The position numbers were made by a program, and so were the translations under genes. DNA of 64,000 nt, taken from Treponema porcinum (GTDB taxonomy: Bacteria; Spirochaetota; Spirochaetia; Treponematales; Treponemataceae). The stretch spans positions 1 through 64,000 of the forward strand of contig NZ_FUWG01000011.1 of assembly GCF_900167145.1 (NCBI RefSeq), read 5' to 3'. The number at the start of each line of letters is the position of its first letter. The stretch's first letter is position 1. The notes below the pieces were generated by a model. The model was not told the DNA's origin. It ran no database searches and saw only the letters and a list, made by a program, of their open reading frames with translations. Positions 6,339 to 15,311 of this stretch are shown here, one piece after another.

Positions 6339-8219
6339 GTGAAAAAGATTTTGTTTTTCCTTGCGGTGATGCCGCTTTCTTTCTGTTTTTCTCAATCTGC
6401 GGACACGGTTGATATGGATGATTTTTTAAACAGCCTGAACCCGACCGTTGAAACTCCGGCAGAAAAATCTTCCCTTGAAAAAACGGCTGAAACCACGGAA
6501 GATGCTTCTTCCGCTTCAGAAACTATTTCTGCGGCGGAAGATTTGTCTTCTGGTTCGGAAGAGCCGTCTTATGACACAGGCGCTTTTCCAGCTTCGGAAA
6601 GTTCTTCTTCGGTAACAGGCTCATTCGCCGCTTCAAACGCATCTTCCGAAGCCGCCGCCGATGAAAGCGGTTCTGCCGTTTCGGAGCATTTTTACTCGCC
6701 GGAAGAAAATTCTGCCGTAACAGATGTTTCTGTTTCTGCTTTACGTGATGAAACTGCGGAGGATGTTTCGCAGGCGGCGGAAGAACAGCCTGAGTCAGAG
6801 GAAATTGACTATCTTAATATGGAAATTGTAATACCGGAGAAAAAACGTCCGAAAAAGCCTGATACTGAGAAAATCAAAGAGGCGGAGCGAAAGGATGAAG
6901 ACGGCGAAGAATACGCAAAAAATCAGAAGACTATAAAGTTCGGTACTGCTTCTGAAATCAGCGGCGTAATTGATAAAATCAACGAGGCGGAGGACTTGCG
7001 CTATTACGATGATTTTTATGATTTGTTCCAGATTACAAAGTCAAACGAAATAAAGGGCAGGATTCTTGACTATTTTGCAAAGCAGGAAGACGACTGTCTT
7101 GAAGATTATGCCGTCGAAATTCTTGCAGATCCGTATGACGTTCCTGTTTCTGCCGTTGAAAAATGCTTTAATTACGTTTCTTCCGTAGGAAGCAAGGCTG
7201 CAGGTCCTGCTCTTGTAAAAATCCTTGAGGCTGGCGAAGAAAAATATTTTAACGGTGCGCTTTCTGCACTAGGAAAAACTGGCGGCGTGCGGGAGGCAAA
7301 ATATCTTGCACATTATCTTGAGCGCGATGATTTAACCGTTCCTCAAAAACAGGCTCTTATGCGTACGCTTGGCGCGATGAGTGCTGCGGAAACGTGGGAA
7401 GAAGTCCGAAAAATTGCTCTTGACGAGGACGAAAACAGTTTTGTGCGTATGTATGCGGCAGAATCAATCGGAAAAATGCAGAAGGATGAATCTGTTCCTG
7501 TTCTGATGAAGCTGTTTGAGGAAGGCGACCCGAATATGCGTCAGTATTGCATAAAAGGACTTTCATATTATCCTAATTCAAAAGATGCAAAAGAAACTGT
7601 AATTCAGGCAATCAGGGATGACCATTATAAAGTTCGCCTGGAAGCAATTTCTGCGGTAAAAAAACTAAAAATGGAAGAGGCTGTTCCGTATCTTACGTAC
7701 CGCGCAAAAAATGATCCGGAAAATGTAGTGAAAAAGGAATGTTTCCCTGTTCTTGCAGAACTTAATACAAAAGATTCCATTGCTTTTTTAATTGAGCAGA
7801 TTACAGATAAATCAGTTCCTGATTCGGTGAAATATCAGGCGGCTGAAGCACTGATGAAAAACGGCATTTCCGGTGAAGACGAAATCATTGCGCTTGCAAA
7901 AGACGTTCTTAAGGACGACCGGCGGAAATCGCTGCGGCAGAACCTTGGAAAACTGTTCATAAAGTATGCGCGCCCGGGCTATTCGGAAATCTGCGTACTG
8001 TATTTGCAGTCAAAAGACACCCTTACGCAGAGTCAGGGGCTTGAACTGTACAAAAATGCGCGTTACGAATCTGCAAAACCGAGCGTTCAGGCTATAGTTG
8101 ATGATAAAAATGCAAAAACTTCTAACAAAAAACGCGCCCGTTCGCTTTTAGGTCTTTCCGAAGAAGAGGAAAATAAACCTGCCTCTTCGGAATCAGTCTC
8201 TGGTTCAGACGCAAAGTAG
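6339..8219 (+). CDS. Exported HEAT-repeat protein with acidic/serine-rich linker
   Basis: A 626-residue protein. A signal peptide (KKILFFLAVMPLSFCFSQ) is followed by about 150 residues rich in Ser, Ala and Glu, a charged stretch (residues about 160-200), and then an array of HEAT/armadillo-like helical repeats from about 215 to 600, for example in segments VPVLMKLFEEGDPNMR and AVPYLTYRAKNDPENV. Such arrays usually serve as protein-binding scaffolds; no catalytic motif is seen. The GTG start at 6339 is chosen because AGGAG (6327-6331) lies seven bases upstream. It follows tgt by ten bases, so it is likely in the same operon. Location is inferred to be periplasmic. Exact function unknown. Confidence 0.8.
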   Translation: MKKILFFLAVMPLSFCFSQSADTVDMDDFLNSLNPTVETPAEKSSLEKTAETTEDASSASETISAAEDLSSGSEEPSYDTGAFPASESSSSVTGSFAASNASSEAAADESGSAVSEHFYSPEENSAVTDVSVSALRDETAEDVSQAAEEQPESEEIDYLNMEIVIPEKKRPKKPDTEKIKEAERKDEDGEEYAKNQKTIKFGTASEISGVIDKINEAEDLRYYDDFYDLFQITKSNEIKGRILDYFAKQEDDCLEDYAVEILADPYDVPVSAVEKCFNYVSSVGSKAAGPALVKILEAGEEKYFNGALSALGKTGGVREAKYLAHYLERDDLTVPQKQALMRTLGAMSAAETWEEVRKIALDEDENSFVRMYAAESIGKMQKDESVPVLMKLFEEGDPNMRQYCIKGLSYYPNSKDAKETVIQAIRDDHYKVRLEAISAVKKLKMEEAVPYLTYRAKNDPENVVKKECFPVLAELNTKDSIAFLIEQITDKSVPDSVKYQAAEALMKNGISGEDEIIALAKDVLKDDRRKSLRQNLGKLFIKYARPGYSEICVLYLQSKDTLTQSQGLELYKNARYESAKPSVQAIVDDKNAKTSNKKRARSLLGLSEEEENKPASSESVSGSDAK

Positions 8220-8234
8220 CAGGGCAGGGAGAAC

Positions 8235-10811
8235 CTACTTAAACAGTTCGTTCAGTAACCTGTATACTGCATTGATTTCATCCTGCTGTTCTTCCGTAAA
8301 GATATCACCTTTATCAACAAGCGATTCCAGCGATGCAAGGCTTTCGTTCAATGCAGTAGAAAGTCCTCGCGAAACTTTGAGCCAGTAGTTATCGCTGCCA
8401 TCGGTAAAAAGACAGATAAATCCATATTCCTTGCTTTTTTGTTTTGCAATAACGACTTTAAGAATTGTCTTGATTGCGGCGGTAAGCGTTTCTGCCGCAC
8501 CTTCGTCATTCAGGTTTATGTTGAGTTTTCTGTTCCACTGCGATTCTTCAATCGGTGAAAGGTCTGTAATGCGTGCAAGTTTCAGGGTAGTTTCTATTTT
8601 TTCGCCGTCTAAAAGCATAAATCCGTTAGGGAATAAAATTCTTCCCTTCATTTTGCCTTCTGCCTTTAGCGAAGCGTCATCCTGTTCTTCCCGCGCGGCT
8701 TTTACAAACTGTTCGAACGGCAGCAATGCCACACGCTGACCTTTTACTTTTTTTACAATGAAAGTTTCGCTTCCGATAGAAAGACATTCGCCGTCTTTTC
8801 CTGCCTTTTCGCCGTTCCGCAAATCTTTTTTGTCAGTTTTGTTTTTCTGCGCATTTTTTTCGTACAGTTCAGCCTGTTTTTCAAGAGTCCGGCTCACCTT
8901 GCTTGTTTCAAGGCGCTGTACAAGTTCCGGCGAAAGCTGGTTCAGGATGTTTTTTGTAAGCGGCGAAACGCTCATCGCAAACATTCGCGACGTGCGCACG
9001 ATTTCACCGGCAACAATGTAAAGCGGATCCTGCTTGAACATAACCGAGCCGGGATGAATGCATATTTTATCCTGCGTAAGGCTCTTGTAATTGTCACGAC
9101 CGGCACGCACGCACACAAACTGAATCATACCGGCGGCAATACAGCATAGATAGTCCGACTTGTCTCCGCCGCCGCATATCGGAATTTTCATTTCCGTAAC
9201 GATGTCGCTAAGCTGCGCATTGATGTTTTCTATTTCAAGCATTATGCGTTCGTCAAGATAGTTCCTCTTGCAGAATGCGCTTTTCTTTTCCGCGCCGTCG
9301 CATTTTTCAAACGCCCTGAAAAGGTTTAAGTACGCGGCAAAATCTCCGTGTATGTCGCGGAACGAATGGTGTGCGCGGCGTGCTTCAAGTTCTTCTCCCG
9401 GCGGAAGAATATACGGAGAATTTGCAGAAAGAAAACTTGCGGCTATAATCACTTCTTCAAGAACATTCGGATAGTGCATTATTGCTTCTACGATAATGCG
9501 GCTTGTCCTTGGCTCAAGCGGAAACTGCACCATAAGTTTTCCGATTGCAGAAAGCGAATTGTCTTTGTCAAGTGCGCCAAGCATATTAAGCGTATCTGTT
9601 GCACCGATAATGCCTTCTTTTCCCGGTGATGAAATAAAGTCAAATCCCTGAAAGTCTCGTATTCCTAAATCTGCCATTTGAAGGACGACTTCGCTTAAAT
9701 CCGTGCGGTAGATTTCCTCAAGCGTATAAAGTGGACGGGTGTCAAAGTCTTTTCGCGGATAGAGCCTGTAGCACGTTCCTGGACGGGTTCGTCCTGCACG
9801 TCCGCGCCTCTGGTTACAGCTTGCCTTTGAAACCTGCGTTTCTACAAGGCTTGAAGTAAACGTCCGCGGATTGTAGTAGTTCAGCTTTGCAAGCCCGGAG
9901 TCGATTACCGTCGTTATGTCCGCGATTGTAACGGAAGTTTCTGCAATGTTCGTAGAAATGATTACTTTTTTCTTTCCCTTTGGCGCAGGCAGAAATACGC
10001 GTTCCTGTTCCTCTTTTGAAAGCCGCCCGTACAGCGGAAGCGTGTGTATTTTTGAGGCAAAATGCGAATGGTCAAGAATGTTCATACAGTCCTTGATGAT
10101 TTTTTCGCCCGGAAGGAATATAAGGATTCCTCCGTCGTCCTTGTTGTCAAGAACGCGTTGTACAATTCCGCAGATTTTCAGAAGAAGCTCGTCCGTAGCG
10201 GCGGCAGAAAGCGTAGTTGCGGCAATTTTCGGCGGATCGTAGACCATCGTAACAGGATATGTGATTGTGTCTATCGTAACGATAGGGCAGCCGCCGAAGT
10301 AGTCGCTGAAAGCTTCTGCATTAAGAGTTGCAGAACTTACGATTACCTTAAATTCCTTGCGCTCTGCAAGAACACGCTTTAAAAGTCCAAGTACAAAGTC
10401 AATGTTCAGGCTTCGTTCGTGCGCTTCGTCAACCATAATGACTGAATATTTAGAAAGCCATGGATCAAGCTTCATTTCCTGAAGAAGAATTCCGTCAGTC
10501 ATTATTTTTATTTTTGTCGTCTGGTCTGTCTTGTCTTCAAAGCGCATTTTGTAGCCGACAAGTCCCGGATATGTCGTTCCAAGCTGCTTTGCAATGAATT
10601 CGCTTACGCTGAGCGCGGCAATTCTTCTTGGCTGTGTTACGGCTATAATTCCCGTACTGTCATATCCGGCTTCGTGCAGAATGACAGGAAGCTGAGTTGT
10701 TTTTCCCGAACCTGTCGGGCTTTGTACTACTATTACCTGGTTGTCCTTAAGGGCATCAAGTATCCTTTGTTTCTGTTCGTAAACTGGTAATGATTTGTAT
10801 TCTATTTCCAT
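8235..10811 (-). CDS. hrpA: DEAH-box ATP-dependent RNA helicase (HrpA/HrpB-like)
   Basis: An 858-residue superfamily 2 helicase. Motif I is SPTGSGKTTQLP (about residues 32-43), motif II DEAH in VDEAHERS, motif III SAT, and motif VI QRRGRAGRTRPG. After the two RecA domains come the winged-helix and HA2 regions typical of DEAH proteins, then a lysine-rich linker and a C-terminal domain of about 200 residues. It is shorter than the roughly 1300-residue E. coli HrpA, so the symbol marks the family only. An ATG nine codons upstream is in frame, but AAAGGAAA supports the one at 10811. The first codons overlap the end of the CapA-like gene by ten bases. Its stop faces the HEAT gene across 15 bases. 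Confidence 0.85.
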   Translation of the reverse strand: MEIEYKSLPVYEQKQRILDALKDNQVIVVQSPTGSGKTTQLPVILHEAGYDSTGIIAVTQPRRIAALSVSEFIAKQLGTTYPGLVGYKMRFEDKTDQTTKIKIMTDGILLQEMKLDPWLSKYSVIMVDEAHERSLNIDFVLGLLKRVLAERKEFKVIVSSATLNAEAFSDYFGGCPIVTIDTITYPVTMVYDPPKIAATTLSAAATDELLLKICGIVQRVLDNKDDGGILIFLPGEKIIKDCMNILDHSHFASKIHTLPLYGRLSKEEQERVFLPAPKGKKKVIISTNIAETSVTIADITTVIDSGLAKLNYYNPRTFTSSLVETQVSKASCNQRRGRAGRTRPGTCYRLYPRKDFDTRPLYTLEEIYRTDLSEVVLQMADLGIRDFQGFDFISSPGKEGIIGATDTLNMLGALDKDNSLSAIGKLMVQFPLEPRTSRIIVEAIMHYPNVLEEVIIAASFLSANSPYILPPGEELEARRAHHSFRDIHGDFAAYLNLFRAFEKCDGAEKKSAFCKRNYLDERIMLEIENINAQLSDIVTEMKIPICGGGDKSDYLCCIAAGMIQFVCVRAGRDNYKSLTQDKICIHPGSVMFKQDPLYIVAGEIVRTSRMFAMSVSPLTKNILNQLSPELVQRLETSKVSRTLEKQAELYEKNAQKNKTDKKDLRNGEKAGKDGECLSIGSETFIVKKVKGQRVALLPFEQFVKAAREEQDDASLKAEGKMKGRILFPNGFMLLDGEKIETTLKLARITDLSPIEESQWNRKLNINLNDEGAAETLTAAIKTILKVVIAKQKSKEYGFICLFTDGSDNYWLKVSRGLSTALNESLASLESLVDKGDIFTEEQQDEINAVYRLLNELFK

Positions 10812-11980
10812 AGTATTGTTTCCTTTGTTTTTCCGCATATTTCAATGCGTTTTTCTATGTAGGAAGCCCATTTGTGCCTTCCTGCATTTTTCAAATAATC
10901 AACAAAATCAGAGTCTAGATTTTTTATGATGAATTCCCAGTTTGTGTTGATGTACGTTGTGATGTAGCAGGGGTTCGTTTCCTTTATTATAACATTTTTT
11001 TCTGACTCTGTACCGTGTTTTCTGGAAAAAGTAACTTCAAACATAAGACCGTCGCCTGTGTTTTCCCTGTCGTTCAGCGGATTGTCAAGTTCCGGCTGCC
11101 ATCTTTGACCGCTGATTGTGTTTCCGTTTCCGTACATAATCAGTTTTTCAAGATTTCCGGTGCGTTCGTTTCCGATAATCTCCCTTTCGCGGATAATGTG
11201 CGGATGGTTTGCCCAGATAACGTCAACTCCGCTTTCAAGAAGGGTGTAGTAATAATTCCTGCGCTTTTCAGCAACGCCGGGAACGTACTCCGTTTCGTCG
11301 GTGTGAACGGAAAGTACGAAAATGTCGCACGGATTTTCCTTTCTTAGCGCGCTTACGAAGGCTGTAAGCGATTCCCTGCCTTTCTGCGTGTACGGCACAT
11401 AGTTCATATACGTTTTGAAATCCGGGCGGTTCAGTATTTCCGTAACGGCAAGAAAAAGTACCGTCCATCCGTCCTTTTTTATGATGCAGGAAGAAAATTT
11501 TTCCTCCGGCGTTTTCTTAAGCCCTGAAAAATAAACTGTCCTTCCATTTTCCGCATTTTGTGTCTGCGTATGTACAGTTTCTGCCCATTTTGCCGTTGCC
11601 CTCATTCCTTCAAATCCCTGATCGTTTGTGTGGTTGTTCACAAGGGAAAAAACGTTGAATCCTGCGCTGACTGCGGCTTCCGGGTATTCGGGGTGCATAT
11701 TGAAATTTGGGAAAGACGAGTAGGGAAGGTCTTTTGAAACAGGCGCTTCTATGTTTGCAAAAGCCAGATCTGCTGACTGAACTGTGCCTGAAATGCTCTC
11801 CCAGATTTTATTGTAGCCGCGCATATTGAAATTCGGCTTGTGCGCCATTACGTCACCGGCAAAAAGCAGCGTTAGCGTATCTTCCTTTTCCGGCGGCGTC
11901 TGTTTTGATACGGTGGAACAGCCTGATACGGCAAAGAGTAGCGGTAGAAAAGCAAAAAATAAGAGGACGAAATTTCGCAT
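10802..11980 (-). CDS. CapA/PgsA-family lipoprotein (metallophosphatase fold)
   Basis: A 392-residue protein with a lipoprotein signal (VLLFFAFLPLLFAVSGC, lipidated Cys near residue 21) and a CapA-type metallophosphatase domain. Motifs are LLFAGDVMAHKPN (about 38-50), NIEAP, NNHTNDQG, SVHTDETEY and WANHPHIIRE. Members are linked to poly-gamma-glutamate capsule synthesis, but many have unknown substrates and no other capsule gene is adjacent. It lies 77 bases after pta on the same strand and overlaps the helicase start. Its ATG lacks a Shine-Dalgarno and is preceded by a possible -10 box seven bases away. Membrane-anchored and probably periplasmic. Confidence 0.82.
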   Translation of the reverse strand: MRNFVLLFFAFLPLLFAVSGCSTVSKQTPPEKEDTLTLLFAGDVMAHKPNFNMRGYNKIWESISGTVQSADLAFANIEAPVSKDLPYSSFPNFNMHPEYPEAAVSAGFNVFSLVNNHTNDQGFEGMRATAKWAETVHTQTQNAENGRTVYFSGLKKTPEEKFSSCIIKKDGWTVLFLAVTEILNRPDFKTYMNYVPYTQKGRESLTAFVSALRKENPCDIFVLSVHTDETEYVPGVAEKRRNYYYTLLESGVDVIWANHPHIIREREIIGNERTGNLEKLIMYGNGNTISGQRWQPELDNPLNDRENTGDGLMFEVTFSRKHGTESEKNVIIKETNPCYITTYINTNWEFIIKNLDSDFVDYLKNAGRHKWASYIEKRIEICGKTKETILWK

Positions 11981-11987
11981 CTGATTT

Positions 11988-11993
11988 ATCTTA
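11988..11993 (-). promoter_or_regulatory. Possible leaderless promoter of the CapA-like gene
   Basis: On the minus strand TAAGAT lies seven bases before the ATG at 11980, with TAGAAA 17 bp further upstream. Both boxes match consensus at four of six positions. No Shine-Dalgarno is present. Read-through from pta is the alternative. Confidence 0.35.
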
Positions 11994-12057
11994 CCATAAG
12001 GAAGATGCTTTTTCTACCGCCTGAAGACTGTGTCGTACCTTGTTGCTGCCGGTTGAA

Positions 12058-13089
12058 TTATGCCTGAAGCGCAGTTACGGCAACTGTAGCTACGATGTCG
12101 TCTACGTTACAGCCGCGGCTTAAATCGTTGAGCGGTTTTGCAAAGCCCTGGCATACAGGACCGATTGCCATCCATCCGCCCATTCGCTGTGCAATTTTAT
12201 AGCCGATGTTTCCTGCGTTGATGTTCGGGAATACAAAAACGTTTGCGTGTCCTGCAACTTTTGAATCCGGCGCTTTGATTGTGCTTACTTCCGGTGCAAC
12301 AGCCGCGTCAAACTGGAATTCTCCGTCAAGTTCAAGGTCAGGTGCTTTTTCCCGTGCGATTTTTACTGCTTCCTGTACTTTCGGAACGCTCTTAAGGTAT
12401 TTGTCATCGTTTCCGCTTCCTTTTGTAGAGAACGAAAGCAGCGCCACCTTAGGGCTTATTCCGGCGATTTTCTGTGCCGTGTCCGCCGCTGCAATTGCTA
12501 TGTCTGAAAGTTCTTCTGCCGTAGGTTCAATGTTGATTGCACAGTCTGCAAAAAGCGCAACGCCTTCCGGAATGTATTTGTTTCCTCCTTCCGGAGCTAC
12601 CATAATGAAACTTGATGAAACAGTCTTTATTCCAGGCGCTGTCTTGATAACCTGAAGTCCCGGGCGCAGTGTGTTTGCCGTTGAATGGCAGGCACCGGAA
12701 ACAAAACCGTCTGCATCTCCTGCTTTAAGCATAAGTGCGCCGAACATCGTGCGGTCTTTTAGAATGTATGATTTTGCGCTTGCAACGTCTGCATATTCCG
12801 GCGCACCAGTTTTCTTGTTGATTTTTCCTTCGCGCGCCTTGTACAGAAGTTCCGCGTAAGCATCCGTCCTGTCTGATGAAGCCGGATCTACAAGTTCTAC
12901 ACCGGAAAGGTCAACGCCCGGCGCAACGCGGCTGCATTCTTCCTTTGTTCCGATAAGGATGATTTTTGCAATTCCTTCCTTAACGATTTTTGCCGCCGCC
13001 TCAACGACGCGCTTGTCTTCGCCCTCGCACAGAACGATAGTTTTTCCGGCTTTTTTAGCCTTTTCCTTTAATGCTGCTACAAAATCCAT
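12058..13089 (-). CDS. pta: Phosphate acetyltransferase
   Basis: A 343-residue short-form phosphotransacetylase, interconverting acetyl-CoA plus phosphate with acetyl phosphate plus CoA; with acetate kinase it makes ATP from acetyl-CoA in fermenters. Family segments are KTIVLCEGEDKRV near the N-terminus, DRTMFGALMLKAGDADGFVSGA, FADCAINIEPTAEELSDIA and FPNINAGNIGYKIAQRMGG. There is no N-terminal DRTGG or AAA-like domain as in E. coli Pta. AGGAG sits at the right distance from the ATG. acetate kinase is not in the window. The promoter is read at 13127-13155. Confidence 0.95.
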   Translation of the reverse strand: MDFVAALKEKAKKAGKTIVLCEGEDKRVVEAAAKIVKEGIAKIILIGTKEECSRVAPGVDLSGVELVDPASSDRTDAYAELLYKAREGKINKKTGAPEYADVASAKSYILKDRTMFGALMLKAGDADGFVSGACHSTANTLRPGLQVIKTAPGIKTVSSSFIMVAPEGGNKYIPEGVALFADCAINIEPTAEELSDIAIAAADTAQKIAGISPKVALLSFSTKGSGNDDKYLKSVPKVQEAVKIAREKAPDLELDGEFQFDAAVAPEVSTIKAPDSKVAGHANVFVFPNINAGNIGYKIAQRMGGWMAIGPVCQGFAKPLNDLSRGCNVDDIVATVAVTALQA

Positions 13090-13126
13090 AGTATTTGACT
13101 CCTAATATATCAATGTAATTGCCGTA

Positions 13127-13155
13127 ATTATATCACAATGAACAATTATTGGACA
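13127..13155 (-). promoter_or_regulatory. Promoter of pta
   Basis: Read on the minus strand, TGTCCA (13150-13155), a 17-bp spacer and TATAAT (13127-13132). The -35 box overlaps the -35 box of the divergent GH31 gene by five bases. The leader of about 30 bases carries an AGGAG ribosome site. Confidence 0.55.
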
Positions 13156-13178
13156 TATTAGGACAGGTGATTTATACT
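13149..13178 (+). promoter_or_regulatory. Promoter of the GH31 gene, predicted leaderless start
   Basis: TTGGAC (13149-13154), 18-bp spacer, TATACT (13173-13178), then six bases to the ATG at 13185. The expected +1 is on the start codon. No Shine-Dalgarno is present. Confidence 0.65.
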
Positions 13179-13184
13179 ATAAAT

Positions 13185-15224
13185 ATGATTTATAAATTCA
13201 TTTTTGGAAAACCTTTTGAAACAGAATCAGTAGTTAATCTTCCTTCTGATACGCAGATTTTTACAGATGACCTTAAGCAGTTCCCTGCCGGTAAAATTTC
13301 TCTTGAGTCCGGCTTTGAACTTTCAATTCCGCTTGCTGATGACGATATGATTTTTGGTCTTGGCGAGGCAATGGGCGGAATAAACAAGCGCGGAAGAATA
13401 TACAGAAGCTGGTGCAATGACGACCCGAGCCATACCGAAGAAAAAGAATCTTTGTACGGTGCGCATAATTTTCTTGTCATCTATTCGCCGTCTTCGCATA
13501 AATGTTTCGGTCTTTATGCCGACTATCCGGGAAATCTTGTAATTGATGCCGGCTGTACAAAAAAAGACGTTCTTTCACTTTCCTGCGGACAGGCTGACAT
13601 TGTGCTTTATTATATAGAAGAAAAGAACGGCGGAATAAAGGACGTTGTTTCTGCTTTCAGGAATATAATCGGTACAAGCTACATTCCGCCGTACTGGGCG
13701 TTCGGTTATATGCAGAGCCGTTGGGGTTACGGCAGTCAGAAGGACGTAGAAGACGTTTTTGATAATTACCGTGCGCTTGACATTCCGCTTGACGCAATCT
13801 TCCTTGACATTGACTATATGGACGAATTTCGTGATTTTACTGTGGATTCACAAAAAATCCCTGATTTGAAGAAGACTGTTTCAGCCCTTAAGGAAAACGG
13901 CGTTCATCTTGTGCCGATTATTGATGCAGGAGTAAAGTCGGATGAAGGATATTCCGTAGATGAGGAAGGCATAAAGGAAAATATGTTCTGCCGCAAAAAA
14001 GACGGTTCTCTGTTCCGCGCAGCTGTGTGGCCGGGACTTGCGCATTTTCCAGATTTTCTTAATCCCGACGTGCGCAAATGGTTCGGAAATCAGTATTCTG
14101 TCCTCCTTGACTGCGGAATAGACGGTTTCTGGAACGATATGAACGAACCTGCGCTTTTTTATTCGGAGGACGGAATAAAGCGCGCCGCAGACACGCTGAC
14201 CGAACTTGCAAAAAAAGCTGACAGAAACGATTCGATTATTTCCTGGAGTATGAAAGATACCGTTCTTGGCGTTCAGAACAGCATTGAAGACTACAAAAGT
14301 TTTTATCACCGCGTTCCTGCTTCTCTCTGCGGGAATTTTTCTGACTCTGAAAAAGACGGTACTGCAATTGTACGTCACGACAAAGTTCATAATCTGTACG
14401 GCTTTAATATGACACGCGCCGCCGCAGAATATTTTTCTTCAAATTGCGAAAAGCCTGTGTTTCTTATTTCGCGCGCTTCATTTATAGGAATGCACCGTTA
14501 CGGCGGCATCTGGACAGGCGATAACTGTTCGTGGTGGAGTCACATTCTGCTCTGCCTTAAAATGCTTCCATCGCTGAATATGTGCGGTTTTTTGTATACT
14601 GGCTGCGATTTGGGCGGCTTTTCCTGCAATACGACGCGCGAGCTTCTTCTGCGCTTTCTTGCATTGGGAGTATTTACGCCTCTTATGCGCAATCATTCCG
14701 CACTTGGAACGCGCGCTCAGGAAGTCTATGCGTTTGAAAATCCGGAAGATTTCCGCGCAATAATTCAGCTTCGTTACAGGCTGCTTCCGTATCTTTACAA
14801 CGAATATGTAAAGGCTTGCCGGAACGGTACTATGTATTTCCGTCCGCTTGCGTTTGATTACCCGGATGACAGGATTGCGCTTTCTACGGAAGACCAGCTT
14901 ATGCTTGGCGAAGAACTTATGATTGCGCCTGTTTACGTACCGAACGCCACAGGAAGAACAGTATACCTTCCGGAAGATATGTACTGCGTCCGCTGCCGTA
15001 AGGAAAACGGCGGATGTGCCGGTGGCGCGCCGGAGCAGGTTCTGTATAAAAAAGGCGTTCATTTTATATTCTGTGCCGCGGACGAAGTTGTCTTTTTTAT
15101 AAAGAAGAATTGTGCCGTTCCGGTAGTTCTTCCTGCGCGTAATTCTTCTGAAATTGACTATTCTACGCTTTCGTGGTGGGGCGATTCTTCTGCATTCGGG
15201 AAATATAAGATGATTTCAAGGTAA
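13185..15224 (+). CDS. Glycoside hydrolase family 31 (alpha-glucosidase-like)
   Basis: A 679-residue GH31 enzyme, a retaining alpha-glycosidase family that cleaves alpha-glucosides or alpha-xylosides. The N-terminal beta domain includes FGLGEAMGGINKRG; the barrel begins near PPYWAFGYMQSRWGYGS; the nucleophile signature GFWNDMNEPALF is at about residues 318-329; WTGDNCSWW and GCDLGGFSCN are further active-site segments. There is no signal peptide, so it is probably cytoplasmic and acts on imported oligosaccharides. An in-frame TTG at 13149 lies inside the -35 box, so the ATG at 13185 is preferred. It stands divergently from pta, with overlapping promoter elements. Confidence 0.9.
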   Translation: MIYKFIFGKPFETESVVNLPSDTQIFTDDLKQFPAGKISLESGFELSIPLADDDMIFGLGEAMGGINKRGRIYRSWCNDDPSHTEEKESLYGAHNFLVIYSPSSHKCFGLYADYPGNLVIDAGCTKKDVLSLSCGQADIVLYYIEEKNGGIKDVVSAFRNIIGTSYIPPYWAFGYMQSRWGYGSQKDVEDVFDNYRALDIPLDAIFLDIDYMDEFRDFTVDSQKIPDLKKTVSALKENGVHLVPIIDAGVKSDEGYSVDEEGIKENMFCRKKDGSLFRAAVWPGLAHFPDFLNPDVRKWFGNQYSVLLDCGIDGFWNDMNEPALFYSEDGIKRAADTLTELAKKADRNDSIISWSMKDTVLGVQNSIEDYKSFYHRVPASLCGNFSDSEKDGTAIVRHDKVHNLYGFNMTRAAAEYFSSNCEKPVFLISRASFIGMHRYGGIWTGDNCSWWSHILLCLKMLPSLNMCGFLYTGCDLGGFSCNTTRELLLRFLALGVFTPLMRNHSALGTRAQEVYAFENPEDFRAIIQLRYRLLPYLYNEYVKACRNGTMYFRPLAFDYPDDRIALSTEDQLMLGEELMIAPVYVPNATGRTVYLPEDMYCVRCRKENGGCAGGAPEQVLYKKGVHFIFCAADEVVFFIKKNCAVPVVLPARNSSEIDYSTLSWWGDSSAFGKYKMISR

Positions 15225-15296
15225 AGGAAGAAGTCAGGTGATTTTTTTGCAGGACAGGTTTCTCCTTCCGCCGTTTTCTCTTGTTCTATAATCTGC

Positions 15297-15302
15297 TATA
15301 CT
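15297..15302 (+). promoter_or_regulatory. -10 box of the ABC-F gene, very short or no leader
   Basis: TATACT is nine bases from the ATG at 15312, which predicts a leader of about two to three bases. The -35 region is unclear. No Shine-Dalgarno is present. A second TATAAT at 15287-15292 is an alternative. Confidence 0.4.
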
Positions 15303-15311
15303 CTTTTTACA

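Noticed and set aside
8220-8234. Terminator between the convergent HEAT and helicase genes
   Set aside because: Only 15 bases separate the stops and no inverted repeat is present.
10802-11980. Poly-gamma-glutamate capsule operon around the CapA-like gene
   Set aside because: No capB, capC or ligase gene is adjacent; the neighbours are pta and a helicase.
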